This document shows positions 52,210 through 61,753 of a stretch of 64,000 nucleotides of DNA, one piece after another; the first letter of the stretch is position 1; every line of letters begins with the position of its first letter. The stretch covers positions 14,824-78,823 of the forward strand of contig JASBZB010000021.1 in NCBI GenBank assembly GCA_029983695.1. The letters run 5' to 3'. The DNA is from Lutispora sp003527145 (GTDB taxonomy: Bacteria > Bacillota > Clostridia > Lutisporales > Lutisporaceae). The position numbers and the translations under genes are program-made. The notes under the pieces are model-generated. The model was given only the letters and a program-made list of their open reading frames with translations. It was not told the origin of the DNA and searched no databases.

Positions 52210-53001
52210 TTAAATATTTTGAAATATATATAAAATACAATTAAAGTTTCTTGTGATTTTATCCTCATTTTTTGCAAACATATTGCTCAGTTTTTCTTTC
52301 AATTCATTCTTTCGTTCTTCTTTCATACCTATGTAGCCATTACCTGTATTCAGAAAGTTAATGAAATCCTCCAATGTCTGTTCTTGCTGCCAGGGATATT
52401 CTAGAAATCTTATGTTTTTAAAATAACTACTTTCTTCTATTTCTGCTTTTTCTCTTTGGCTAGCTTCTAAAAGTTCTTTATATTTAAGCATGTATAATAC
52501 ACCGTATTCTTTGCATATTTCGGCCAACTCATTAGATATTGGACTTTCATCATTAATATACTTATTCCAAAATAACGCACAGTAGCTGTTAGATCTCAAA
52601 GCGTCTGCTATTTTCTTATATCCCAGTGGCTTTTGAACCCAATGAAATGCTTGAGCTGAAATAGCTAAGTCATAATCCTTATCTAAACCATCTACTTCTT
52701 CAAATCTTCCAACAATATATTCAACTTGTCCTGTATCCTTAAATTTTTCAATTCCTTTCTGTGCTAGCTTTTCTCCAAGCTCAATGCAAGTTAAGTTGTA
52801 ACCTCTGTTTACAAATAATTCAGTAGCCTTGCCACTGCCTGCACCTATCTCCAGTATCTTAGCATCTTCCCTTATTCCAGAAATAGATATAATACTGTCA
52901 ATAAGCTCTTTAGGATAGCTTGGCCTATATTTATCATAGAAAAGGGCTGACTCATCAAACTTTTGACTTTCATTCCTTATTCCTTCTAAATCCCATTTCA
53001 T
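52210..53001 (-). CDS. Class I SAM-dependent methyltransferase
   Basis: A 263-residue methyltransferase. SAM-binding motif I is ILEIGAGSGKATELFV, motif II IELGEKLAQKGIEKF, and post-motif ISAQAFHWVQKPLGYKKIADALR resembles the Methyltransf_11 family (UbiE-like). The N-terminal YDKYRPSYPKELIDSI is typical. The substrate is unknown. GGAGG stands 6 nt before ATG. Confidence 0.9.
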   Translation of the reverse strand: MKWDLEGIRNESQKFDESALFYDKYRPSYPKELIDSIISISGIREDAKILEIGAGSGKATELFVNRGYNLTCIELGEKLAQKGIEKFKDTGQVEYIVGRFEEVDGLDKDYDLAISAQAFHWVQKPLGYKKIADALRSNSYCALFWNKYINDESPISNELAEICKEYGVLYMLKYKELLEASQREKAEIEESSYFKNIRFLEYPWQQEQTLEDFINFLNTGNGYIGMKEERKNELKEKLSNMFAKNEDKITRNFNCILYIFQNI

Positions 53002-53050
53002 AGCAATCCTCCAATCATCTTTCTAATTCTTTTATTGATAGATACAATTT

Positions 53051-54346
53051 TCAAACACAAAACGCCGCATACAATGGAACAGTCTTCCTGCCATTCTCAA
53101 ATCCGAAGTTCCTTGTTGATAACTTAATCGCATATTCCGGCTTATGCGCATCCATATAGACATTCAGGCTTTTAGCCTTAGTATTATCCGCTGACTTTAC
53201 TTCAATGGGAATAATTTTGCCATCCCGCTGGATGATGAAGTCCACTTCCGCACCACGCTCTGAAGTCCAGTAATAGTTTTTGTACTCATTCGCGGTAAGT
53301 TGACAGCAAACATAATTCTCTACCATGCCGCCTTTGAAATCATCTAACTCCCTTGAAAGATATAGCACATCCTCGGCCACAATATCCTTTTTTGCACAAA
53401 GCAAACCAATATCGGACACATAAGTCTTAAACGAGTCGATATCCTTATAGTTTTCCAATGGCTTTTTGGGATGCTCCACGCGATAAATACGGGTTACGAT
53501 TCCTGAAAGCACCAACCATTCGATCGCATTCTCAAATTCGGCAGCACGGGCTCCTTTCTTGATCAACTTATACTGAAACCTTGTATTCTTTTTGGAAAGC
53601 TGAACAGTGATATTATCATAAACAATCCGCGTTTTCTTGATCTCGTTTTGCGAATTGTATTTACTCATATCATTGAGATAGCTTGCCAGCACCATATTCT
53701 GCGTATGGCGCACTAAGATAAAATCCTTGGTTTCAAAGTATTTGCTCACGCAGTCCGGCATACCACCCACCACAAGGTATTGACGGTAATAGGATAGCGC
53801 TGCTTCATGCAGTACAACTGGCATAGGCCTATCATTTTCAAAACATGCTTTGATTTGCGCTACAAGTTCATTTTCGCCGCAAGCCAAAAGAAACTCCTCC
53901 ATATCCATCGGATAGAGTATTTTTATATCTACCTTACCGACCGGAAAAGAGAATTTTTCTCGATTCACTGCCACACCTAATAAACTGCCGGCAGCAATGA
54001 TGTGGTATTCAGGCGCTTTCTCGCAGAAATATTTGAGCGAGGTCAGCGCACGTTCGCAAAGCTGTATCTCATCCAGCACAATCAGCGTCTTTTCACGAAT
54101 AATCGTCTGCCCTGATATGCGGGACAGAACAGGAATCAGATAGCCAGGGTCAATGCTCTCGTCAAAGGTTTTGACAAGCAGCGGATCCGTCTCAAAGTTG
54201 AGATAAGCTACATTTTCATATTGCTCACGACCGAATTCAAGGATGGAATAGGTTTTGCCGACCTGCCGTGCGCCTTGCAAAATCAAAGGTTTTCGGTATG
54301 GGCTGTTTTTCCATCCTACTAAATATTCCGTAATTTTTCGGTACAT
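53051..54346 (-). CDS. AAA ATPase with DUF4143 domain
   Basis: A 431-residue protein of the AAA_14/DUF4143 group. The N-terminal ATPase has Walker A GARQVGKTYS (residues 25-34) and Walker B LIVLDEIQ. The C-terminal DUF4143 carries EYKNYYWTSERGAEVDFII and a KIIPIEVKSADN segment (E-V-K), the core of a PD-(D/E)XK-like nuclease fold. Such genes are widespread in anaerobes and spread horizontally; their role (nuclease, toxin or repair) is not established. GGAGG precedes ATG. Confidence 0.92.
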   Translation of the reverse strand: MYRKITEYLVGWKNSPYRKPLILQGARQVGKTYSILEFGREQYENVAYLNFETDPLLVKTFDESIDPGYLIPVLSRISGQTIIREKTLIVLDEIQLCERALTSLKYFCEKAPEYHIIAAGSLLGVAVNREKFSFPVGKVDIKILYPMDMEEFLLACGENELVAQIKACFENDRPMPVVLHEAALSYYRQYLVVGGMPDCVSKYFETKDFILVRHTQNMVLASYLNDMSKYNSQNEIKKTRIVYDNITVQLSKKNTRFQYKLIKKGARAAEFENAIEWLVLSGIVTRIYRVEHPKKPLENYKDIDSFKTYVSDIGLLCAKKDIVAEDVLYLSRELDDFKGGMVENYVCCQLTANEYKNYYWTSERGAEVDFIIQRDGKIIPIEVKSADNTKAKSLNVYMDAHKPEYAIKLSTRNFGFENGRKTVPLYAAFCV

Positions 54347-54740
54347 TCAGACACCTCCAATGTGGATTATGATGTGAGTATATAATATTACGCCGTGAAA
54401 ATCAATGAATTATTTAATATTTATACACTAAAATGCATGAATGATGCGCACTTTTTTACACAGAGAGATTACCAGTGGCCGCTTTTATTGCATTTCCGGA
54501 AGCAATCCGCCGCTCCTTCCTAGCTTAAATTATCTTTTTTCTATTAGTGATAAAGCTTGGCTATATCGACACTTCTAAGCCTTAAAGCGGCTGCATTTGA
54601 CAAGGAGGTGTGTACCGGCTCTGCTCAAAAGCTTGTCCTATCAGCATTAGCGGTCATGCTGCATTAGGTTATGGATAGTGCGGGCTGAAACGAACTTAGC
54701 TCCTTAAAGTGCTATGTTACAAAATGAAAATGTTGCCACA

Positions 54741-54887
54741 CTAAATGCTTCTATTTGTTTTTTCATTTATATAAATATCTAATGCCTTAATCCCTCTATG
54801 AGCAAGTATAATAAACAATATGAGTGCATAAATAGAAATGCCTAAAATTATTAAATGAGTTATAGAAATAAGTAGCGCAGGAATCAT
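54741..54887 (-). CDS. Small single-pass membrane protein (48 residues)
   Basis: ATG 54887 with GGGGTGAT 6 nt upstream and a TAG at 54741. The peptide has an uninterrupted hydrophobic segment of about 26 residues (LLISITHLIILGISIYALIL then FIIL) followed by AHRGIKALDIYINEKTNRSI, a charged tail. The RGIKALDIY tail recurs in small clostridial membrane proteins. The function is unknown. The rest of the 54347-55066 gap shows no feature I can support. Confidence 0.6.
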   Translation of the reverse strand: MIPALLISITHLIILGISIYALILFIILAHRGIKALDIYINEKTNRSI

Positions 54888-55066
54888 TAAAATCACCCCT
54901 TCCTTAATACACAATATTACCGTTATTCGTCATATATGTAAAAAGTCATATATTATTTATATCACCAGCAGCAGTATAGCATCCCATTGCCAAAGAGCCA
55001 TGCAGATATATGCAAACAAGGTTTTCCCCTAATATATCCTTATACCTTATTCCTTGAAATGCAGCA

Positions 55067-55258
55067 CTAATATGAGCCCTGTTCTACATAGGCTTTGCAT
55101 GGAGAGTCGTAATCTTTAACATATCTTTCATGCTCTGAGCAATAATTCCTTATAACGTCCCGGTACTCAATGAATTCACAATTCATGCATCCTTCTGTAC
55201 TATCTCTGGGTAAATCTCTAATAATGAGCTCCAGCTTTTCTGTATTCATATAGTACAC
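55067..55258 (-). CDS. Small cysteine-containing hypothetical protein
   Basis: A 63-residue protein with four cysteines in a CxxC, C, C pattern (GCMNCEFIEY, NYCSEHER, DSPCKAY), possibly a metal site. GGGAGGG stands upstream of ATG. I recognise no family. It is alone between a small membrane protein gene and the radical SAM gene. Confidence 0.45.
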   Translation of the reverse strand: MYYMNTEKLELIIRDLPRDSTEGCMNCEFIEYRDVIRNYCSEHERYVKDYDSPCKAYVEQGSY

Positions 55259-55369
55259 TTCCCTCCCGTAATTTGCTATTGCATAATATCTGAGCCTGTA
55301 TCAGAACCGCCAAGCTGTGCTTAGGGCACAACCCCTATGATTGCGCCCTCCTGCACCTTTAAATGCTTA

Positions 55370-56416
55370 TCAATTAGTTTTACAAAATTGATTTTGTATA
55401 TATAAAATATATTCTTCCTTTGAAAATAATCTTTCGCTGTCAGGGTTTCCGCATAAACTAACCATTTCTCCAATCGATATGTGATTGATTAAATGCTGGG
55501 CTTTCGATTTATTATTTACGTAGTTATTCATTATTTGTTCCGCACCATCAGCTTTTAAATTGCCTAAACACCACCATGGTGAAGGCTGTGTAACATTAGG
55601 ATAAACATTGAAATTTGCATCTACATAGAAGACCGGGAATGTAGAAACAATAGATGTTGTCTTCTTATTTCCGAGCAATTCTTTAATCAAATCCTTTTCC
55701 GACTTTCCAAAAACTTCTTGCAGATTTTCTTTGCCAAAATGCTTTAATGTCAGCTCTGCTAACTTTTCAGGAATTCTATTTAAGTCTTCTTTTGTTACTA
55801 TTATCTCATATAGCTTTTCGTTTTCTCCTTCACATGAACCCGAATGTACGAACAATTGAAATTCCTGTCCAATTTCTTTACAACGACTTTCCAGCTCTAA
55901 ATTGTCCATAAACTCTTCGATAAAAGGCAGTTCCTCAATATTATCTTTATTGACAAATACTTGTATCCTGGGAGCAATTCCATGTTTGAATAAAATATCT
56001 ATAGACTTAACAATCTCGCTGTATGCACCCTTTCTGCCAACATAATAATCTGTGGTTTTTTCAGAGCCGAATAAGGTTAACTGGCATTTCCTTACACCAA
56101 TGGAATATAACCATTCTGCATAATCTTTGTCTCTTACCATTCTCCAATAGCTCATCAATTCAAAATGCGGTGTTTTTTCATCTGACAATTGGCATTCTAA
56201 ATCCCATAATTCTTTGTAATCATCCCTGAAATCCGGTTCCCTATACCAGCTTGCAATCTCCAATTTATTTGCATATGGCCTGAATGCATTTGCAATGAAT
56301 ACCATATCCTCTTTCTCCATTTTCCCATTTGGTGCTGCCCCCAGCCAGCAATGCTTACATCTATTCGGGCATCCTGCCATATCTATCCCAATTGTTATTT
56401 TGTTTAATTTATCCAT
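55370..56416 (-). CDS. Radical SAM protein
   Basis: A 348-residue radical SAM enzyme. The CxxxCxxC motif is at GIDMAGCPNRCKHCWLGA. A SPASM-like tail with cysteines is absent or minimal, though CLGNLKADGAEQIM near residue 290 resembles a radical SAM C-terminal cap. It lacks an obvious partner gene or precursor peptide nearby, so its target is unknown. ATG 56416 follows AAGGAG at 10 nt; the longer frame to 56437 has no site. Confidence 0.88.
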   Translation of the reverse strand: MDKLNKITIGIDMAGCPNRCKHCWLGAAPNGKMEKEDMVFIANAFRPYANKLEIASWYREPDFRDDYKELWDLECQLSDEKTPHFELMSYWRMVRDKDYAEWLYSIGVRKCQLTLFGSEKTTDYYVGRKGAYSEIVKSIDILFKHGIAPRIQVFVNKDNIEELPFIEEFMDNLELESRCKEIGQEFQLFVHSGSCEGENEKLYEIIVTKEDLNRIPEKLAELTLKHFGKENLQEVFGKSEKDLIKELLGNKKTTSIVSTFPVFYVDANFNVYPNVTQPSPWWCLGNLKADGAEQIMNNYVNNKSKAQHLINHISIGEMVSLCGNPDSERLFSKEEYILYIQNQFCKTN

Positions 56417-56460
56417 ATAACTTGCTCTCCTTTTCAATCAAATAAAAATTTATGAAAAGT

Positions 56461-56529
56461 GGTGCAGTTAACTGATAACAAATTAAGTCTCCTCGGCACA
56501 ATCTGCTATCAGATTAATTAACCTGCACC
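56461..56529. repeat. Bulged palindrome upstream of the radical SAM gene
   Basis: GGTGCAGTTAACTGATA (56461-56477) pairs with the right arm TATCAG...TTAACCTGCACC (56507-56529) with small bulges. An alternative CTCGG/CCGAG pairing lies inside. It lies between the prs and radical SAM genes and may be the prs terminator or a mobile palindrome. Confidence 0.4.
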
Positions 56530-56646
56530 GAGTTGATTATATGCCTCATTAAAAAATGTTTCATAACATACCTCCTATCTCAATGATGCTTTCTTTATCA
56601 TCCTTTGATTCATGCCTTCGTATAAAGTGATGCGTCAGACTTCTCG

Positions 56647-57636
56647 CTAATCTTCAGTTTGAATCACTCCAATGGGTACTTCATTAAACAGCGGGCTGAC
56701 TGACTCTTGTCTATGTATCCTTCTAATCGCTTCTGCAAATAACGGCGCAACTGAAATGATTCTAATTTTTCTACTGCTTAAAAGATGCGGATTATATACC
56801 GAATCGGTTGAAATAAGCTTTTCTATTTCACTATTTTCAAGATTTGCAACTCCTTTTTCATTCAATAGCACGTGAGATAAGCATGCGAATATTTTCTTTA
56901 CTCCGCGATTTTTTAATTCGCCGGCTAAATTGATCAGCGTTCCTCCTGAAATGGTAAAGTCATCTACAATCAATGCATTCTTACCTTCCACATCGCCGAT
57001 AATGTCAATCACTTTAGCATTTTCATCGTGCCCTTCTCGCTCCTTATCTCCAATTGCAACCGGCAGCTTTAAATATCTTGCATATTTCCTGGCGTCTTTA
57101 GCAAAACCTGAATCTGGTGATATGACTACCAGGTCTTCGATTTTCATAGATTTTATATACTCACATAATATGGGGCGAGCAAATAAATGATCCACCGGCT
57201 TCTTAAAGAATCCCTGGATCTGAGGGCTATGCAAATCCATGGTTATGACTCTGTCTGCTCCGGCTAATTCAATGCATTCTGCACATACTCTGCCTCGTAT
57301 TGATACTCTGGGCTCATCTTTCTTATCCCCTTTAGCATATGAAAAATACGGCATGACAACCGTTACAGATTGTGCACTTGCTCTTTTAAACGCATCAATC
57401 CAAAACAATATTTCAGTAAATTCCTCATTGGGCCGAAGTCCAATAGATTGGACCAGATACACATCTTTATTTCTTACAGTTTCTTCAACCTTTACGTAGG
57501 TGTTGCCCTCACTAAACGTAATAACCTTTGATTTTCCTAACTCCGAACCTAAATAATTGCATACTCTCTCAGCAAACCTTCTGCCCGTACTTCCTGCAAA
57601 TACTTTTATCTCACTTCCTCCATTCAACTTTATCAC
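56647..57636 (-). CDS. Divergent ribose-phosphate pyrophosphokinase
   Basis: A 329-residue PRPP synthetase homologue that makes PRPP from ribose 5-phosphate and ATP. Visible are the metal site MDLHSPQIQGFFKKPVDHLFA, the PYFSYAKGDKKDEPRVSIRG block and the PRPP-binding loop VDDFTISGGT. That loop departs from the usual DDxxDTAGT of bacterial Prs, so this is probably a second, divergent copy rather than the housekeeping enzyme. The start is GTG 57636 with only a weak site. A short ORF overlaps its start. It lies near purine/PRPP-using Nudix genes, but a shared pathway is not shown. Confidence 0.85.
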   Translation of the reverse strand: MIKLNGGSEIKVFAGSTGRRFAERVCNYLGSELGKSKVITFSEGNTYVKVEETVRNKDVYLVQSIGLRPNEEFTEILFWIDAFKRASAQSVTVVMPYFSYAKGDKKDEPRVSIRGRVCAECIELAGADRVITMDLHSPQIQGFFKKPVDHLFARPILCEYIKSMKIEDLVVISPDSGFAKDARKYARYLKLPVAIGDKEREGHDENAKVIDIIGDVEGKNALIVDDFTISGGTLINLAGELKNRGVKKIFACLSHVLLNEKGVANLENSEIEKLISTDSVYNPHLLSSRKIRIISVAPLFAEAIRRIHRQESVSPLFNEVPIGVIQTED

Positions 57637-57748
57637 TCCACTCTGTATTTATTTTTTTATCAATCTCCTCGCATATCTCGCACACGGCATTATCATACCA
57701 ATCTCTTAAGCGGCCCTCATTTCCGCATCCCATACTCCCTAAGTTCAT
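57611..57748 (-). CDS. Possible 45-residue ORF overlapping the prs start
   Basis: A 45-codon frame (MNLGSMGCGNEGRLRDWYDN, then AVCEICEEIDKKINTEWSDK, VEWRK) with a CxxC pair and acidic-basic composition. It lies between the MutS-like gene and the prs-like gene and overlaps the latter by 26 bp. The ribosome binding site is weak. It might couple translation into prs or be non-coding. Confidence 0.3.
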   Translation of the reverse strand: MNLGSMGCGNEGRLRDWYDNAVCEICEEIDKKINTEWSDKVEWRK

Positions 57749-57767
57749 TAAAGAATATCTCATAAAA

Positions 57768-59423
57768 TCATATAAACCCGTCTATTTTCTCTGCCCTTCT
57801 ATATGAGTTATCTATTATGGCTTTTGGATAATTCATATGCTGCAAAAGCTTAATAGCATTTCTCGTTTGAGAAACCCCCTTTTTAAGCTTGTAGTCAAAG
57901 CTTAAGCCTTTGCTGCTATCAACGATTTCACTGAAATAATAAAACTCGTAAATATCCTTTAAAATATCAGCTAATTCCCTATCATGGGTTGCTGCAATAG
58001 AGATAGTCCTCCCCTGGCTCAAGTATATCAATATTTCTGCTGATAATGAAATCCTCTCTATTGGATTTGTTCCTCTGAATATTTCATCTATAGGGCAAAA
58101 AACAGGTGCTTTTTTCTCCAAGGCTTTGATTATCCTTAAAATTGATTCTGCTTCAGCCATATAGTAGCTTTTCCCTTTTACCAAGTCATCATTGGGGCTG
58201 ATTGACGTAACTATATTAAAAAAGCAAGCTTCATATCCCTTCGCTAAAGCGAAGTAAAAAGTTTGGGCAAGAAGCATGTTGACTCCTAACATTCTTAAAA
58301 AAGTGGATTTTCCGGACATATTTGTTCCGGTAAGTACTATACCCTTGCCATCTATATTGATGGAATTAGGGACGGCATCATCTATAAGGGGGTGCACGCC
58401 TTCTTCTATGTTTAATGCTGTTTCCTGTACAAATCTGGGTTTTACGCATTGATATCTTAAATTGAATTGATAACCGGAAATTGAGAGCAGGGCTTCTAGT
58501 TCACCCATTGTACAATAAAGCTCCATAAGATATTGCTTTTTTCCCTTTAATACACTTGATATAGCATAGTAGGCGCTCTCTTCTATAAGAAATATTACAG
58601 AAAGGCTTTCAAATAACCCTCCCCACATATTTGCAAAGCCTATCAATCTTGTACCTCTGTCAAGCTCCTTTATATTATTTAGAATATAAGCAATTTTATC
58701 TGTATAGTCGATGATATCTTTATTTCTTATACCCGATATATTTTTAGCGGCTTTGATAATACTTCTCAAATAAAATATTCCATAAGATTTAATAGTGTTT
58801 CTTTCATTATTGTTTATAAACATATTCAGCATGCTTACTGCAACTAACGCCGCCATAAGCTTTTTATCAATGAATATGGCAAGAAGTATTATTATAACCG
58901 GCAGTATTTTCCCAAGAAAAGTATATAGATAATATTTAAATCTGTTTATTGTAAGATCACTCTCTATCATGTTTAAAAAAGCGTTGCGCCTGTCTCTGCT
59001 CAAGTTGAAAAATATGTATTGCAGCGCTTCCCTTGTAGCTTCATTATCTTTAAAGGCTTCAATCAGTTTATCTCTGTTCTTTAGCTCTTTCTCGTCCATC
59101 AATGGATTCCTGAGCATAGAGTACAGGGTTGCCTCCCCCAGGCTGCTATAGCTTCTATCCAATTTGTCATAGACCTTATCCATATCTAAATCGTCCCAGG
59201 TTTGATCGTCTAATGTATATTCTCCTTTTCCCATCATATCAAAGAGCTTTCTTATATCTTTATGAGCCCTTGTTTTTTCTATATCTCCCTTATATTCACG
59301 CCTTATGACTTTTATAATCCCTTTATTAATAAAAAGATTGTCTTTCAGCTTTTTTATTAACTTCACTTCTTTAGTCAATCTTTTTCTCCTTTCATGCACT
59401 GGAGGGCTTAACCCTTGCTTCAT
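57768..59423 (-). CDS. Membrane-associated MutS-like ATPase
   Basis: A 551-residue MutS-related protein lacking mismatch-recognition domains. Two hydrophobic segments around residues 165-200 suggest membrane contact. The MutS ATPase follows: Walker A GTNMSGKST (366-374), FYFALAKGYEA, NDDLVKGKSYYMAEAESIL, Walker B PIDEIFRGTNPIER (D446-E447) and AATHDRELA. It overlaps the Amj gene by 4 bp (ATGA). ATG 59423 gives translational coupling, but a TTG at 59378 with AAAGGAG 7 nt upstream is a good alternative start. The role of this clostridial MutS subgroup is unknown. Confidence 0.85.
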   Translation of the reverse strand: MKQGLSPPVHERRKRLTKEVKLIKKLKDNLFINKGIIKVIRREYKGDIEKTRAHKDIRKLFDMMGKGEYTLDDQTWDDLDMDKVYDKLDRSYSSLGEATLYSMLRNPLMDEKELKNRDKLIEAFKDNEATREALQYIFFNLSRDRRNAFLNMIESDLTINRFKYYLYTFLGKILPVIIILLAIFIDKKLMAALVAVSMLNMFINNNERNTIKSYGIFYLRSIIKAAKNISGIRNKDIIDYTDKIAYILNNIKELDRGTRLIGFANMWGGLFESLSVIFLIEESAYYAISSVLKGKKQYLMELYCTMGELEALLSISGYQFNLRYQCVKPRFVQETALNIEEGVHPLIDDAVPNSINIDGKGIVLTGTNMSGKSTFLRMLGVNMLLAQTFYFALAKGYEACFFNIVTSISPNDDLVKGKSYYMAEAESILRIIKALEKKAPVFCPIDEIFRGTNPIERISLSAEILIYLSQGRTISIAATHDRELADILKDIYEFYYFSEIVDSSKGLSFDYKLKKGVSQTRNAIKLLQHMNYPKAIIDNSYRRAEKIDGFI

Positions 59424-60220
59424 ATGATTTTAGCAACAAAAGCGATGGCGTAGGATGCAGGAATAAATATTGCTAATGATACCGCAGTTCCGATAATCCT
59501 GCTTCCTACCATTCCAACCACGCAGCCTCTGAAATCAGCTTCACTATATTTACCTTCGATCACTTCATCAGTAAGTATTGATAGATAAGGGTCAACAAAC
59601 AAAGTTAAAAGGATAGTAGCAATACTATTTACAACCGAAGATAATGTGATACATGTAGCTCTCAGCTCCGGCATAATATTCCCTGCATAAATCGGTGCAA
59701 AACCACCAACAGTTAAAAGAGCCACAATTATGATATTATAAACCAGAATTTTGTAAGGCAATTTCTTTAAATTTATTTCTGATACATTCCCTTTGGAAGG
59801 AAATTTTATATTTTGTCTGATGCCCCTGATACCAGACTTGGTAAAGCTGTGGATTATTAACCTGAATACAGATTTCTTTATTGAGAAAGATAAGACTGCT
59901 TTGGTGAACAATCTTTGGAAAGTTGGAATTAGAAATGCTCCTATAACAGATGCCGCAAAAATAGATATTAAAATCAAATTGAATACTATTATTAAATCAT
60001 TATTCGTGCTATTGCTTTGCTCAACAAATTTGGTCAGTATCGGCAATTGAAAAACATTGGCTGTTCTTGAGACAAGCGCAAGCACATTAAAAAGAGCAAA
60101 GGATATAGCAACCTTTCCAGTTCTGATACCGACAATTCTCACTGCATAAGCCAATGTCCCAATGATAGCTATAATAATATTAAGTACTATAACAAAAACT
60201 ATATCAGCTCCCATAACCAT
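59420..60220 (-). CDS. amj: Amj-type lipid II flippase (DUF2837)
   Basis: A 266-residue membrane protein of the Amj family (DUF2837), the alternate lipid II flippase of Bacillus subtilis that can replace MurJ. Marks are GTLAYAVRIVGIRTGKVAISFALFNVLALVSRTANVFQLPILTKF and a C-terminal DFRGCVVGMVGSRIIGT. About six helices are visible. It moves the peptidoglycan precursor across the membrane. ATG has GGAGG at 6 nt. It is followed by the MutS-like gene with a 4-bp overlap. Confidence 0.88.
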   Translation of the reverse strand: MVMGADIVFVIVLNIIIAIIGTLAYAVRIVGIRTGKVAISFALFNVLALVSRTANVFQLPILTKFVEQSNSTNNDLIIVFNLILISIFAASVIGAFLIPTFQRLFTKAVLSFSIKKSVFRLIIHSFTKSGIRGIRQNIKFPSKGNVSEINLKKLPYKILVYNIIIVALLTVGGFAPIYAGNIMPELRATCITLSSVVNSIATILLTLFVDPYLSILTDEVIEGKYSEADFRGCVVGMVGSRIIGTAVSLAIFIPASYAIAFVAKII

Positions 60221-60267
60221 TCATATCCTCCATTTCTCTATAATCTTTTGAATTCTTTAGATGTATA

Positions 60268-60831
60268 TCATATAATATCAATTTCGTCTAAACTTTCAAG
60301 TTTCATACCGTTAAATCTAAAATACAAAATATATGGCATTTTATCAGCAATGCTCCAGAAGCCAGCATGTCCGAAATCAGAATTAAAATAATTTATGATG
60401 GTGCTTAGTGCAGTGCCGTGGGTTGCAATAGCTATACTTTTGCCATGATTTTTCTTTATCACTTCAAAAAGTGCTGCTATATTGCGCTCTTGCACCTGCC
60501 TCAGCGATTCTCCTCCGTCAAGCTTAAAGTCGAAGTCTTCCCACTGTTTTAGTGAAAATGCTTTAAAATCTTCTACCCATTCCCCTACCCTGCGCTCACA
60601 GAAATTATCATCAGTCTTTATCTCAAGCCCTGTATTTTCAGCGAAATCCTTTATCGTGTCAACAGCTCTTTTAAATGGGCTTGAATAAATAGAAGTGATA
60701 TTTTTATCAATCAATGCATTTGTGACTTTTCTGGTATCTTCAATCCCCTTTTCTGATAAAGGGCGAACCAAATCATCTTTAATTGAAAAATCCGGTTGAG
60801 CATGGCGAACAAAATATATATCTGTTTTCAT
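60268..60831 (-). CDS. Histidine phosphatase family protein
   Basis: A 187-residue phosphoglycerate-mutase-like phosphatase. The catalytic motif is YFVRHAQPD (RH), with later SIYSSPFKRAVDT, a GESL..V.ER block and the second histidine in AIATHGTALS. ATG 60831 is preferred because AGGAG directly abuts the ATG at 60843. The substrate could be a sugar phosphate or nucleotide. It is followed by amj 47 bp downstream on the same strand. Confidence 0.9.
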   Translation of the reverse strand: MKTDIYFVRHAQPDFSIKDDLVRPLSEKGIEDTRKVTNALIDKNITSIYSSPFKRAVDTIKDFAENTGLEIKTDDNFCERRVGEWVEDFKAFSLKQWEDFDFKLDGGESLRQVQERNIAALFEVIKKNHGKSIAIATHGTALSTIINYFNSDFGHAGFWSIADKMPYILYFRFNGMKLESLDEIDII

Positions 60832-60940
60832 TTGCGTATTCATCTCCTAAATTTATTCTTTACCAGCTAAATCATATCATAATAATATCTTATAAATAGT
60901 TTTATCATTTTCATATAAGCAAAGCTAGAGATATGCACAA

Positions 60941-61393
60941 CTAGACATCTTTTCTTTTTGCCCTTAAATTATAGCTGACATAAAATTCCTCAATCCTCTT
61001 ATATAAGTACGGCTGAATTAAAGGATATGTTAAACTTTCAGGTATAGTGTCAAAAAGCTTAACTTCTCCTATCTCAGTGTCCGGCAATTCACCAAGGTAT
61101 TTTACATCTGAATAAAATAATTGTCCAAAAGATTCATTTTCGTCTCTAGCTACTGAATATATACAGAGCGGAATAATATTAAAATCCTTTGCTCCCGTTT
61201 CTTCAGTCAATTCCCTTGAAGCTGTAAAATTAATACTTTCGTTTTCTTCCCTATGCCCGCCTGGAATCTCCCAGGTCAATCTTTCCTTATGCCTTACGAA
61301 TATCCATTTATCTTTATATCTTGCCATAATAACCGCAAATTGAAGTTTGCTATCTTCAATCATATTTAATCCATAAAAATTTACCTTAAGCAT
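60941..61393 (-). CDS. Nudix hydrolase
   Basis: A 150-residue Nudix protein with the box GGHREENESINFTASRELTE then ETGA, complete. It is preceded by a MARYKDKWIFVRHKERLTWEIPGG strand. It is similar to YtkD/MutT-type enzymes of Firmicutes. AAGGGG stands 7 nt before ATG. The substrate is unknown. Confidence 0.92.
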   Translation of the reverse strand: MLKVNFYGLNMIEDSKLQFAVIMARYKDKWIFVRHKERLTWEIPGGHREENESINFTASRELTEETGAKDFNIIPLCIYSVARDENESFGQLFYSDVKYLGELPDTEIGEVKLFDTIPESLTYPLIQPYLYKRIEEFYVSYNLRAKRKDV

Positions 61394-61530
61394 ATTAATA
61401 ACCCCTTCATCTTTTAAGCTTTCGCATTATGCAATTTAGCAAAGTCTTGTTTTAATGACATGCCAGAAGTAAACGGGGCTAAGGCATTCTTCGCCCACCT
61501 CGCAGCGAATAAACCTGTTCCTTATATTCC

Positions 61531-61713
61531 TCAGCCCTCAATCAATTGGTATAATTTATGAATGTCCGCTCCCACATGTTCTGGCCTGTGTGCGTCAGAC
61601 GCAGTCCTCATCTTTATATTATTTTCTTTGAACACCTGAAGCATAACCTTATTCATACCAATTTCTGAAAAGCCATAGTTAAGTGCTAACCCACCGCTTT
61701 GCTCAGCATACAT
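61531..61713 (-). pseudogene. C-terminal fragment of a PHP-domain histidinol-phosphatase-like gene
   Basis: A 60-residue frame ending in MRTASDAHRPEHVGADIHKL, the last metal-binding motif of PHP-family histidinol phosphatases (xxxSDAHxPxxVG). The earlier motifs (HxH, E and the middle histidines) are absent, and no frame upstream restores them; the next gene stops 41 bp upstream. It is a relic of a larger gene. Confidence 0.7.
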
Positions 61714-61753
61714 ATTTGACTTGTTTATCAGGTTAGGTATTCCTCTCCTTTAT

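Noticed and set aside
54540..54620. A short minus-strand frame ending SNAAALRLRSVDIAKLYH
   Set aside because: It is too short, without start or ribosome binding site, and matches no family I know.
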